A stretch of 8,511 nt of DNA from JANXVV01 sp038230975 (GTDB taxonomy: Bacteria > Planctomycetota > Phycisphaerae > Tepidisphaerales > Tepidisphaeraceae), in the NCBI GenBank assembly GCA_038230975.1, contig JBBRMF010000230.1, positions 1 to 8,511 on the forward strand, read 5' to 3'. The translations under genes were made by a program, and so were the position numbers. Positions 1 through 6,141 of this stretch are shown here, one piece after another. How positions within the stretch are numbered: the first letter of the stretch is position 1; the number at the start of each line of letters is the position of its first letter. The notes under the pieces are model-generated. The model saw nothing but the letters and a program-made list of their open reading frames with translations. It searched no databases and was not told where the DNA came from.

Positions 1-338
1 CTCGAGGAATATACGAAGTAAACACCGCGCCGAGTTCGCATTCCAGCATGAAGCCATGAAATGCAGGTCAAGCCCGGGTAGAAGCTCCAATATGTCCACT
101 TCGTCTGCATCTTTCACCTTTGCGGTGCGAAACGTAGTCGCAAGTTGTTACACAGGGATTGATTCTTTGGCGAACTGGCGTTCCACGCAAGCGCTAGGCC
201 GATCTCTAGGAATTTTTCGGCTGGACTCGGATCATCGAACACCAAAGTAAAATATATCGTCTCGAACTCATCCCTCCAAGCAAAATTGGGAAATCGATAG
301 ATGTGGAAAAGTAAAACGGGGTTGCAAGTGAATTTCAT
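1..338 (-). pseudogene. possible degraded coding sequence at the left edge, split over three frames
   Basis: I do not recognise a family. The longest frame starts at an ATG at 338 and reads 74 residues to a TGA at 114-116 (for example DEFETIYFTLVFDDPSPAEKF). A second minus frame is open from 147 to the window edge and carries the protein-like stretch KVKDADEVDILELLPGLDLH. A third frame is open from 67 to the edge and contains GFMLECELGAVFTSYIPR. The protein-like character seems to pass from one frame to the next, as expected of a gene with two frameshifts. Chance open frames or sequence error could look the same. It lies downstream of the UDG-like gene on the same strand, and the 3' end is outside the window. 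Confidence 0.25.
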
Positions 339-343
339 TCACT
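327..343. repeat. 7-bp inverted repeat with 3-base loop
   Basis: AGTGAAT and ATTCACT (327-333 and 337-343) are perfect reverse complements around TTC. The site overlaps the ATG at 338 of the left-edge open frame and lies 83 bases past the stop of the UDG-like gene. It could be a small operator or a weak hairpin. The stem is AT-rich and no T-tract follows on either strand, so it is not a convincing terminator. Apart from this, 339-425 holds nothing I can name. Confidence 0.3.
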
Positions 344-425
344 ATGCACTTTCTCCGCGCGGGGCAGGGAAAAAATGGATGTAAAAAAGGTGACACTGCT
401 AAATCCTGACTTATTATGACGCTCA

Positions 426-1112
426 TCAGTATTCGTTCACATTATCTTGTATCCGCTTAAAATAGCTACTTGTAATCAAACGATCGATCGAATAGCGGCT
501 GAAATGCGGGAAGCCTATAACAATAAAGTTTCCGTAGTTGCCAGTTGCCCGAAACGTCTTGACACACCATCCTCCGTGGCCGCTAGCGTAGCATTCCTGA
601 TTGCATCCACGAAGCTTTTTTTTGAGAAAGTCGAACGGAGAAACAACACCGTTACCGAATACAACAATGACGTTCGGCTGGACAATTTTTAAAACTTCGT
701 TGTGAACGATCCAGCAATTTTCGGCCCAAGTTTTATAATTCAAATCATGTTGGCTTTTGGTGCGTCTAAAAATCAGATTGCTCGCGCAAACATTCTCGCA
801 ACAGTCGGCACCGAACATTTTCAGCATATCCTGAACATTACGCTGGATTCGGTGTTGACCATTGGCCCGGCACTTGCCTTTCGAAGTTCCCCAGCTTTCA
901 TCTAAATATGCATTCCCTTCTTTAGGAAATTGGTTCTCTGTTACAGTACCCGCCAGATTCTTGTCGGCGGTATTTCCGCCCGGATTGAGACCTAAAAGAT
1001 AGAACCGCCCTTTGACAAGTGTATGTTCTGCGCTAAAGAATATTCGTCCATTTTGCTTAGAAATTGATTCATCGAGATTCTCAATAGCGGTCTTCAGATT
1101 AGTTGGAATCAT
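426..1112 (-). CDS. uracil-DNA glycosylase-fold family protein
   Basis: This 228-residue cytosolic protein has the motif layout of the uracil-DNA glycosylase superfamily, whose members cut damaged bases from DNA. Residues 37-46 (FYLLGLNPGG) match motif 1 in its GxNPG form, as in MUG and SMUG enzymes. NVCASNLIFRR at 107-117 and NVIVVFGNG at 147-155 fit the following core strands. GFPHFSRYSI at 200-209 sits where the family's HPS-type motif 2 lies. The classical catalytic Asp is not obvious, and Asn43 is the nearest motif-1 candidate. Glycosylase activity is therefore inferred; a fold homologue of other function is possible. The ATG at 1112 is the only good start, without a clear Shine-Dalgarno. 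A hand count gives about 44% G+C over 481-840 against about 56% over 4861-5220 in the DUF58 gene, which hints at transfer. Confidence 0.7.
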   Translation of the reverse strand: MIPTNLKTAIENLDESISKQNGRIFFSAEHTLVKGRFYLLGLNPGGNTADKNLAGTVTENQFPKEGNAYLDESWGTSKGKCRANGQHRIQRNVQDMLKMFGADCCENVCASNLIFRRTKSQHDLNYKTWAENCWIVHNEVLKIVQPNVIVVFGNGVVSPFDFLKKKLRGCNQECYASGHGGWCVKTFRATGNYGNFIVIGFPHFSRYSIDRLITSSYFKRIQDNVNEY

Positions 1113-1348
1113 GTAATCATCATAGCCTAGATTTGTGGTATTGGATTAAAAAATGGTGCCAGCCACATTTCTCAAAAGTATTGATTTCACATGCACTTAC
1201 GTGATTCGTTGGAACCAGTTCGTAGCGTCTGCACCGCGGACCGATTCCATCCCCGCGCGGAGATTTCGGCTTCCGAAGTGGGCAAGTCGCGGCGATTCTG
1301 TTTGAAGAGGCGATGTTGAACACCGAAAACGGGACAGGTCCAACTTCT
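1113..1348. other. intergenic stretch without a convincing gene
   Basis: These 236 bases separate the small 85-residue gene from the UDG-like gene. A minus-strand open frame of 97 codons (1413-1120) crosses the region, but it overlaps the end of the 85-residue gene in another frame and has no recognisable motif or ribosome-binding site. I found no hairpin followed by a T-tract and no promoter that I would defend. If the UDG-like gene is an insertion with its own promoter, that promoter should be here. Confidence 0.4.
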
Positions 1349-1606
1349 TCAACAAGAGGCGCGTCGCACATCCAAATCCGAAAAGACATCTCCCAACTCA
1401 AAATCGGTACCATTCTCGCTCTTCCCTGACCGAAGGAAAAACAACATCAATTGCGGTAAGATCCAATGCAAGTGTTCTGGCGGGTAGACCAATAAGTCAT
1501 CTACTGCGCCGCGACACTCGTCATCGGTAAGCCTCCTCGTTCCCGGCTCGGGAGGGGTAACGTTGGCGAAGGCTCGCTCGATTTGCACAAGAAGCGTCTC
1601 ATTCAT
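1349..1606 (-). CDS. small hypothetical protein, DUF6714-like
   Basis: This 85-residue soluble protein has no signal peptide or clear membrane helix. The N-terminus (LLVQIERAFANVTPPEP, residues 5-21) and the middle (HLHWILPQLMLFFLRSG, 47-61) recall the DUF6714 family, which has an IExAFxxVxxP start and a LLPAxLLxxL block. The match is from memory and the function of that family is unknown. I prefer the ATG at 1606, which has a GGA six bases upstream; a GTG at 1627 would add seven residues (MKINGST). The C-terminus ends soon after the helix block, shorter than I would expect for the family, so a late frameshift or truncation is possible. A spacer of about 200 bases separates it from the VWA gene upstream. 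Confidence 0.5.
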   Translation of the reverse strand: MNETLLVQIERAFANVTPPEPGTRRLTDDECRGAVDDLLVYPPEHLHWILPQLMLFFLRSGKSENGTDFELGDVFSDLDVRRASC

Positions 1607-1731
1607 TGTCGATCCGTTAATCTTCACTCAGAACAAGTCCTATGCCCACAGCCGCCGCGGCCTTGCGCGCGATCCCCGCTCCGGCTTGAGTGCAGATTTT
1701 TCCTGCAATACCCGATCCTCCGGCAGGTAGA

Positions 1732-1791
1732 GGTGGGCGTCCTCACCGTCTGATTCCGGTATTGACAACGTGGTGGGCGAGTACGCCCACC
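1732..1791 (-). terminator. candidate stem-loop after the VWA gene, with a repeated GGTGGGCG word
   Basis: GGTGGGCG (1772-1779) and CGCCCACC (1784-1791) form a perfect 8-bp GC-rich stem with a 4-base loop. It begins 16 bases past the TAG of the VWA/BatA-like gene (1807-1809). On the minus strand no run of T follows, so intrinsic termination is doubtful, and transcript-end protection or a protein site are alternatives. The same word GGTGGGCG recurs as a direct copy at 1732-1739. The rest of 1607-1806 shows no gene; an open frame reading through it (1885-1640) has low-complexity Arg/Pro-rich composition. Confidence 0.35.
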
Positions 1792-1806
1792 CCAGTCGCT
1801 TTACCT

Positions 1807-3810
1807 CTACAAATGTACGCGTCGGGTGTAGACCCACCATTCGATCAACAGCAGCGGTAACGCCGCGCAGGCTACGATCCACCACCAGAGTTCCATGCGC
1901 GATTTGCCGGATTGCGCTTCGGTAGCCACCCCACCGCCAGGGGGTTGGCTGATCGGCAGTAGATTGCTCTCGGCACTGTCGAGCAAATTGACCGCGATTT
2001 TTTCAAACTGCGGAATCGGGGGATCCAAAGTATAGAGCCCGACTTTATCCAGCGCCGGCAGCACGACATCGCCGACGTCCGGAATCTTGACGAACCGGCG
2101 GCCCATCGGGCCATCGAGCTTTAGTTCCTTCAATGGCGAGCCTCTTTCAGCTTCCACTTTCTGCAGATTGGTGCGTGGGATTTTTGGAGTCGCCCCGGGT
2201 GGGAATGATTCGCGAACATCCATGTCTGTTCCCAACGCCAGGTATTGCAGCGCGTTGTGCATGAAGATCGGGAAACTGAGACGCAAGGGCCAGTTGCTTT
2301 GTAAAAGATCGAAGGTGCAGACCAGATGCGTGCTTCGGCCTTCGCGATGCAGCAAAATCAGCGGTGCCTTAAATCCTTCGACCAGCGTTTCGGTCTCTAA
2401 AGGAACTTGCAGCTTGATAGCCTCACCGACGTACATTTTGCCAAGTTGCAGACCGCGCAATATCGGATGATCGCGCTTCCAATCCAGGACCATCGTGTCT
2501 TTTACGATGGCGGTTTCCTCGCCGACCTTCATCGGTTTGAGTTTCAAACCGTTCGCCAACGCGCCGAACCAAATAAAATTTCCAGAGCTTGGCATGAATT
2601 TCGGTTCGTACCGATCGAACACGATCACATCATACTGCTGCGGTTTTTTATCTTCGTATTTCAGCGGTGATAAAGTATCCGGATGTTCGAGGTTCATCGC
2701 ATCGAGCACCTTCTGGAGGAAATAGTTGCCGTCGGTCACGAGTAGAACCGACATCGACTTGGGGGGTGGGACGACGACAATCGCCACATCGTCGCAAGCC
2801 AAGGCATCTTTCTTGGTTTGTTCCAGACGAATGATGGCTGCGGTGGTCAACTCAATTTTGGGGAAGTCGACGCTATCCTTCGGGCGCATCTTGTCCTGAT
2901 CGGCGGTCTTCTTGAAACCCGGATCATTCCATCGCTCGGGCAGTAGTAAAAGATCGGTAGCGGTGCCGCGCACTGTACCGTCGACGGTGAGTTGGACATC
3001 GGTAGTAACCGGCGCGGGCCCGAAATTGGCCAGCCTTGCGAAGACTTGAACCTCCGTGGGGCGCTCGTAATTCCGCTTGGCACTTAGTGATACAATCGCA
3101 ATATTAGAGGTATCATCGCGACCGATTTTTGAATACCGAATATCGGCCTGCACGCTCAATTCTTTGGCATCGGAGATTCGACCGTCGGAATAAACGAAGA
3201 CGGTGGGTTTCTCATTCGGCCGCAATTGCTCCGGGTAATACTTCACCTGCGCTTCGGCCAACTTATACGCCAATTTAAGCTTGCTTTTGCGATCCGTGGG
3301 TTGAATGGAATCGATCGCCGTGCGAAGGGCGGCGGTATCGGTTGTGAGCGGTTGGAGCACCTCAGCCGCATCGTCAAACGCGATAACCATCGCGCTTTCC
3401 TTGCGGCCCATTGAATCAATCAGCGATTTGGCTTGCTTCCTGGCTTCGTCCAGCCGGTTGTGTTTATTGCCGTTGAAATCTTCCTGCGCCGACATGGAAG
3501 CCGAGCGATCGATCAGAATGACGCTTAGTTTCGCCGCGCCCGGGGTGAAGTTTGCGACTGGCCGCGAGAGCGCAAGACAGAGGAGCGCCAGCAAGAGCAA
3601 TTGCAGCAACAGCAACAGATTTCGCCGTAGCTTTTGGAACGGAGCATTGACCTGCAGATCTTGAATCGCCTTCCGCCAAAGTAGGGTCGACGACACCGGC
3701 ATCTCGCGACGGCGCAGCTTGAGGAAATACAGCACCAGCAACGCGGGCACGGCAATTCCGGCGGCAAGGGCGGCGGACCAGGGATTGAGAAAACTGGGCA
3801 ACCAATTCAT
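1807..3810 (-). CDS. VWA domain membrane protein with BatA-like N-terminus
   Basis: This 667-residue protein is probably anchored in the cytoplasmic membrane. Residues 1-85 resemble the BatA aerotolerance-type N-terminus: a first helix near 13-30, a basic KLRRREMP turn, a short LLWRKAIQDL segment and a second leucine-rich helix near 64-82. A VWA domain follows, with the metal-site motif DRSAS at 101-105 and VFVYSDGR at 204-211. A later region (SVLLVTDGNYF at 354-364, YDVIVFDRYEP at 393-403) resembles the glutamine-amidotransferase-like fold found in related large VWA proteins. The C-terminus is a helix at about 640-660 followed by YTRRVHL. Such proteins work with DUF58 proteins and MoxR ATPases, probably in envelope assembly or complex maturation; the partner here is unknown. 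The ATG at 3810 overlaps the previous stop as ATGA and has GGAAGAAG ten bases upstream. An upstream in-frame start at 3864 would add 18 polar residues inside the preceding gene. Confidence 0.85.
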   Translation of the reverse strand: MNWLPSFLNPWSAALAAGIAVPALLVLYFLKLRRREMPVSSTLLWRKAIQDLQVNAPFQKLRRNLLLLLQLLLLALLCLALSRPVANFTPGAAKLSVILIDRSASMSAQEDFNGNKHNRLDEARKQAKSLIDSMGRKESAMVIAFDDAAEVLQPLTTDTAALRTAIDSIQPTDRKSKLKLAYKLAEAQVKYYPEQLRPNEKPTVFVYSDGRISDAKELSVQADIRYSKIGRDDTSNIAIVSLSAKRNYERPTEVQVFARLANFGPAPVTTDVQLTVDGTVRGTATDLLLLPERWNDPGFKKTADQDKMRPKDSVDFPKIELTTAAIIRLEQTKKDALACDDVAIVVVPPPKSMSVLLVTDGNYFLQKVLDAMNLEHPDTLSPLKYEDKKPQQYDVIVFDRYEPKFMPSSGNFIWFGALANGLKLKPMKVGEETAIVKDTMVLDWKRDHPILRGLQLGKMYVGEAIKLQVPLETETLVEGFKAPLILLHREGRSTHLVCTFDLLQSNWPLRLSFPIFMHNALQYLALGTDMDVRESFPPGATPKIPRTNLQKVEAERGSPLKELKLDGPMGRRFVKIPDVGDVVLPALDKVGLYTLDPPIPQFEKIAVNLLDSAESNLLPISQPPGGGVATEAQSGKSRMELWWWIVACAALPLLLIEWWVYTRRVHL

Positions 3811-4070
3811 GTTGCTTTCACTTCTTCCGGGCTGGCCCCCACGGTCAATGAGATCTGTCCCCATTCCTCAGCAGACAATCGTTTTTCGAGTTCGTCCCAA
3901 ATCAAATCGTTTTTTTCCTTCATCCGTCGTCCGTCGAATTTGCGGCTGACGACCACGACATGAATATTCCCATCCGAGCCGTCTGACACGTCGACGAGAT
4001 CTTCCTGGTCCCGGAACAAACCGGATTTGAGCGCGGTTTGGATTTTATGTTTCAAGAATTCGTCGGCCAT
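3807..4070 (-). CDS. BolA-like small protein
   Basis: This 87-residue protein is not a textbook family member, but residues 36-84 follow the BolA pattern: IHVVVVS (36-42), then FDG (45-47), a charged helix KEKNDLIWDELEKRL (51-65), ISLTVGA (73-79) and PEE (81-83). Classical BolA has HFxVxIVSxxFxGxxxxxRHRxVxxxL, ending in ALxxxxxTPxE. The conserved Arg-His pair, of which His serves in [2Fe-2S] sharing with glutaredoxins, is replaced by Lys53-Asn54, so iron-sulfur work is unlikely. I chose the ATG at 4070 because AAAGG lies seven bases upstream; an in-frame start at 4250 lies inside the HEPN gene. The stop overlaps the start of the VWA gene, so expression of the two is probably coupled. It may be a regulator or a structural partner of that protein. 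Confidence 0.6.
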   Translation of the reverse strand: MADEFLKHKIQTALKSGLFRDQEDLVDVSDGSDGNIHVVVVSRKFDGRRMKEKNDLIWDELEKRLSAEEWGQISLTVGASPEEVKAT

Positions 4071-4077
4071 GCTGACG

Positions 4078-4082
4078 CCTTT
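4078..4082 (-). promoter_or_regulatory. ribosome binding site of the BolA-like gene
   Basis: AAAGG on the minus strand lies seven bases before the ATG at 4070. It decides the start against a much longer in-frame option that would lie within the HEPN gene. The site falls in the 16-base gap after the HEPN stop (4087-4089). Confidence 0.5.
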
Positions 4083-4086
4083 CGAT

Positions 4087-4530
4087 TCAAACGTTGTTCT
4101 GAATCCAGTGGAGAATTGTATCAACGGCTGCAAGGAATGTCTTTGCATCTTCGCGATTCGCCGGATTCGAGTCGTATCTCCAGGCTGGAAGCCAGCGGTT
4201 GACGAGATTGAACGTCCGCCATAACTGAGCGTTTTGGCGAAGCCGATCAATGGCCCGCGTCCACTTTAGCAACCGCTCGATATCATGCGTAAAAATAGTT
4301 GCCTGCTCCGGCAGGAGTCCACGACGGTGAAGTTCCTCCTCCAAATCCTGAAGATGATGGCAGTTGTACTGCTTCATCAATTTTGCCTTCAATAAGCACT
4401 CAACGGCGTAACCCGCCAAGTACATTGCTCCGCGCCAGCGATCGCCATCCTGCAGCGTTTGAGCATCGACACGACGATGCTGGCTCGCTTTTGTTTGTTC
4501 GGTCAGCCCGTGATGGACATTTCTTGGCAT
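4087..4530 (-). CDS. HEPN domain-containing protein
   Basis: This 147-residue all-helical protein carries a HEPN-type signature: DRWRGAMYLAGYAVECLLKAKL at about 30-51, the pattern of the first long HEPN helices, then HDIERLLKW (82-90) and a WLPAWRYD segment (113-120) before a final helix. HEPN proteins include ribonucleases of defence and toxin systems and non-catalytic partners of nucleotidyltransferases. The RNase motif (Arg, four to six residues, His) is not visible, so a binding or sensing role is more likely than RNA cleavage. The gene starts 23 bases after the DUF58 stop and ends 16 bases before the BolA-like start, so it is built into this operon. No MNT-type nucleotidyltransferase partner is in the window. 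No clear Shine-Dalgarno precedes the ATG at 4530. Confidence 0.75.
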   Translation of the reverse strand: MPRNVHHGLTEQTKASQHRRVDAQTLQDGDRWRGAMYLAGYAVECLLKAKLMKQYNCHHLQDLEEELHRRGLLPEQATIFTHDIERLLKWTRAIDRLRQNAQLWRTFNLVNRWLPAWRYDSNPANREDAKTFLAAVDTILHWIQNNV

Positions 4531-4553
4531 CGTGTTGTTAAATTGTGCGCCAT

Positions 4554-5456
4554 TTATCCGAGCAGCCCTCGTTCGCGCAGGTAATTCAATACCAGTGTAT
4601 CAAACGGCACCGTCGTGCTGCTGAACAAATACGTCCCGCCCCGACGGGTGAGGTATTCTTTTAACGCCAGACAGTATGAATTTAAATTCGCCTTGTACTG
4701 TTTTATCAAAGGCTGCGTGATTGAGACCTCGGCCAGATCATCATCTTCCATGTCACGCAGTTTTAGATCGCCTTGCAATTCGGGATTGATCTCCTGCGGC
4801 GACAATACCTGCACGCAAAACAGATCGTATTTCCCACTGGCGACGTAACGCAGGCCGTTCTCGAAACCTTCTTTCACGAAGAAATCACTCAACACGACGC
4901 AGACCCCTTTTTGCCGATGCTGCAGGGCGAATCGCTTGCAGGCTTCGGTGAAATGGCTTGCGCCGGTGGGTTCCAGCTTCTGGACAAAATCGAGCATTTG
5001 CGGAACGCGCTTGCGGCCGCGCAGGGCGCCGGTCTCACCGACGATCCCATCGGACATCGCCACGATATTCACGCGGTTGTAATTAATGAGACCGATGTAC
5101 GCCAGGGACGCGGCCACCTTTTTGAGGTACATCGCTTTGCCGGGCTCGCCGTAGTCGCAACTCTTGCTGACGTCGAGCAGGATATACAAAGACAGATCTT
5201 CTTCTTCGAGAAACAGCTTGAGAAAAAGCCGATCGAGGCGGGCGTAGATGTTCCAGTCGATGAAGCGGAGATCGTCACCGATGACATAGTTGCGGTAATC
5301 GGCGAACTCGACGGATTGGCCTCGGCGTTTGGATCGCCGCTCACCCTTCATCTTTCCGGCGAGCAGTTTGCGCGACATGACATCGAGCTGATCGAGCCTG
5401 GCCATGAAGGTGGGGTCGAGGAGAAGTTCGGATTTAGAGGGTGTTGCCACAGCCAT
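4554..5456 (-). CDS. DUF58 domain-containing protein
   Basis: This 300-residue protein matches the DUF58 family in length and in the core block FADYRNYVIGDD (51-62), FIDWNIYARLDRLFLK (65-80), followed by LFLEEEDLSLYILLD (81-95). The fold is VWA-like, and the metal-site motif is D95-V-S-K-S99. VCVVLSDFF at 185-193 supplies the next VWA strand. There is no membrane helix, so it is probably cytosolic or peripheral. DUF58 proteins normally act with MoxR AAA+ ATPases and BatA-type VWA proteins, as the gene downstream at 3810-1807 suggests. MoxR is normally encoded just upstream; here that place is taken by the GxxExxY cassette. The ATG at 5456 is followed by MAVATPSKSELLLDP, a usual DUF58 beginning, but no Shine-Dalgarno is visible and one arm of an inverted repeat ends 17 bases upstream. 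Confidence 0.9.
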   Translation of the reverse strand: MAVATPSKSELLLDPTFMARLDQLDVMSRKLLAGKMKGERRSKRRGQSVEFADYRNYVIGDDLRFIDWNIYARLDRLFLKLFLEEEDLSLYILLDVSKSCDYGEPGKAMYLKKVAASLAYIGLINYNRVNIVAMSDGIVGETGALRGRKRVPQMLDFVQKLEPTGASHFTEACKRFALQHRQKGVCVVLSDFFVKEGFENGLRYVASGKYDLFCVQVLSPQEINPELQGDLKLRDMEDDDLAEVSITQPLIKQYKANLNSYCLALKEYLTRRGGTYLFSSTTVPFDTLVLNYLRERGLLG

Positions 5457-5473
5457 GATTGGACTCGGAGGAA

Positions 5474-5512
5474 TTTTGCCACAGATGGGGCACGGATGAA
5501 CACGGATTAAGA
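5474..5512 (+). repeat. left arm of 39-base inverted repeat flanking the GxxExxY gene
   Basis: Read on the plus strand this arm is identical for its first 30 bases (5474-5503) to the reverse complement of 5901-5930. It then continues to 5512 with two mismatches (5504 and 5508). It begins with TTTTGCCACAGATGGGGC. In the plus direction it encodes FATDGARMNTD and then a TAA, the same residues as the extended N-terminus of the GxxExxY frame. The arm lies between the end of that gene and the ATG of the DUF58 gene. Confidence 0.9.
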
Positions 5513-5548
5513 AGGGATTTTTTGTTTAAATGCAGGGCCAACGACCCG

Positions 5549-5908
5549 CTACACATCGACGCGCTGACCGAAATTAGTGAGTAGACACACCGGCAGTTTT
5601 GTCGCGGCCAGATAGTTAATACATTGGGCCGTATGAATCGCCTCCAAAGCTTTAATAGCCTTGAGCTCAACGAGGACACTGCCTTCCACAATGAGATCCG
5701 CAATATATTCACCAACGACAATGTCATCATACCACACCTTTAATCGAACCTGCTGTTCGACGCGAAGTCCAGCCTTACGCAGTTCGTATGCGAGCGCGTT
5801 TTCATAACAATTTTCGAGAAACCCACATCCAAGTTTGCTCGCCACCTTAAAAGCACACCCGATGATGCGTTCAGTGATTGAATTTAAACTCTCTTCATCT
5901 GTGTTCAT
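5549..5908 (-). CDS. GxxExxY protein, PD-(D/E)XK nuclease-like
   Basis: This protein of 119 residues from the ATG at 5908 belongs to the GxxExxY family. Numbered from a TTG at 5941 that would add eleven residues, it has G40-F-L-E43-N-C-Y46, which names the family, then D82, E92-L-K94 (the D-x9-ExK core of PD-(D/E)XK nucleases) and Q106-C-I-N-Y110. A DNA or RNA cleavage role is inferred from that fold; the biological role of the family is not established. I prefer the ATG because the extra N-terminal residues (IFATDGAR) are encoded by the inverted repeat, and the same residues are encoded by the opposite arm. The TTG overlaps the previous stop, so it cannot be excluded. The C-terminus ends at NFGQRVDV, a little shorter than usual. 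Confidence 0.85.
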   Translation of the reverse strand: MNTDEESLNSITERIIGCAFKVASKLGCGFLENCYENALAYELRKAGLRVEQQVRLKVWYDDIVVGEYIADLIVEGSVLVELKAIKALEAIHTAQCINYLAATKLPVCLLTNFGQRVDV

Positions 5909-5930
5909 CCGTGCCCCATCTGTGGCAAAA
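5892..5930 (-). repeat. right arm of 39-base inverted repeat, covering the GxxExxY start
   Basis: The reverse complement of 5901-5930 is identical to 5474-5503, with extension to 5892 at two mismatches. This arm contains the preferred ATG (5906-5908) and the first codons of the GxxExxY gene. The message of that gene, if it ran to the left arm, would hold both arms and could fold into a long stem hiding its own start. That consequence is inferred. Confidence 0.9.
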
Positions 5931-5937
5931 ATAGTTT

Positions 5938-6135
5938 TCAATCCACGACGATCTCGCCGTTGTGTTCTTTGCTATTGATCTTTTTGCAGATCTCCTCGGC
6001 CTGTTTGCGGTCGCGGCAGATGATGGCGAATTCGTGCTGGCCTTGCTTGCCGTTCCAGACGGTGAATTTTTTGCCGGCGGTCATCGCCACGCGTACTTTG
6101 CCGGCGTTTTGGGGGATTTTGTAATAGATCGGCAC
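5938..6135 (-). CDS. small protein of unknown function
   Basis: I do not recognise this 65-residue protein. It is basic in the first half (MPIYYKIPQNAGKVRVAM, then GKKFTVWNGKQGQ at 21-33), has a short beta-like segment HEFAIICRD (34-42) and a helix KQAEEICKKINS (44-55), and ends EIVVD. There is no signal peptide or membrane helix. The two cysteines (40 and 50) are not arranged as an obvious metal site. A GTG start at 6135 is supported by AAGGAAG six bases upstream. It follows the 154-residue gene by 21 bases and is probably cotranscribed with it. Its stop lies at the edge of the inverted-repeat cassette. Confidence 0.6.
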   Translation of the reverse strand: MPIYYKIPQNAGKVRVAMTAGKKFTVWNGKQGQHEFAIICRDRKQAEEICKKINSKEHNGEIVVD

Positions 6136-6141
6136 GGGTAG

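Larger units (their letters stand above)
5474..5930. mobile_element. candidate 457-base inverted-repeat cassette carrying a GxxExxY gene
   Basis: Two 39-base arms in inverted orientation enclose a single gene, the GxxExxY protein, and about 90 bases of other sequence. The outer ends both read TTTTGCC. This layout resembles a small non-autonomous element or a gene cassette mobilised in trans. No transposase is present and I could not identify a target-site duplication: the bases just outside (GGAA on the left, and ATAG beyond one extra A on the right) are not a convincing direct repeat. The alternative is that the arms are two copies of a dispersed repeat that often accompanies this gene family. 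Confidence 0.35.

Noticed and set aside
447..905. Two plus-strand open frames opposite the UDG-like gene
   Set aside because: They lack motifs and Shine-Dalgarno sequences, and the minus-strand frame carries UDG-fold motifs.
1120..1413. Minus-strand open frame of 97 codons
   Set aside because: It overlaps the end of the 85-residue gene, lacks a ribosome-binding site and shows no recognisable motif. It was also considered as a frameshifted continuation of that gene, but nothing in it matches the family.
1640..1885. Minus-strand open frame of 81 codons after the VWA gene
   Set aside because: It overlaps the VWA C-terminus in another frame, has low-complexity Arg/Pro-rich composition and contains the hairpin; this is typical of translated intergenic DNA.
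3464..3805. Several open frames within the VWA gene on both strands
   Set aside because: They are Arg-, Ser- or Cys-rich shadows of the leucine-rich N-terminus, which is clearly coding in the main frame.
4773..5510. Plus-strand open frame of 245 codons opposite the DUF58 gene
   Set aside because: It is the antisense shadow of a well-supported DUF58 gene and has no motif of its own. Only its end, inside the inverted-repeat arm, is of interest and is reported separately.
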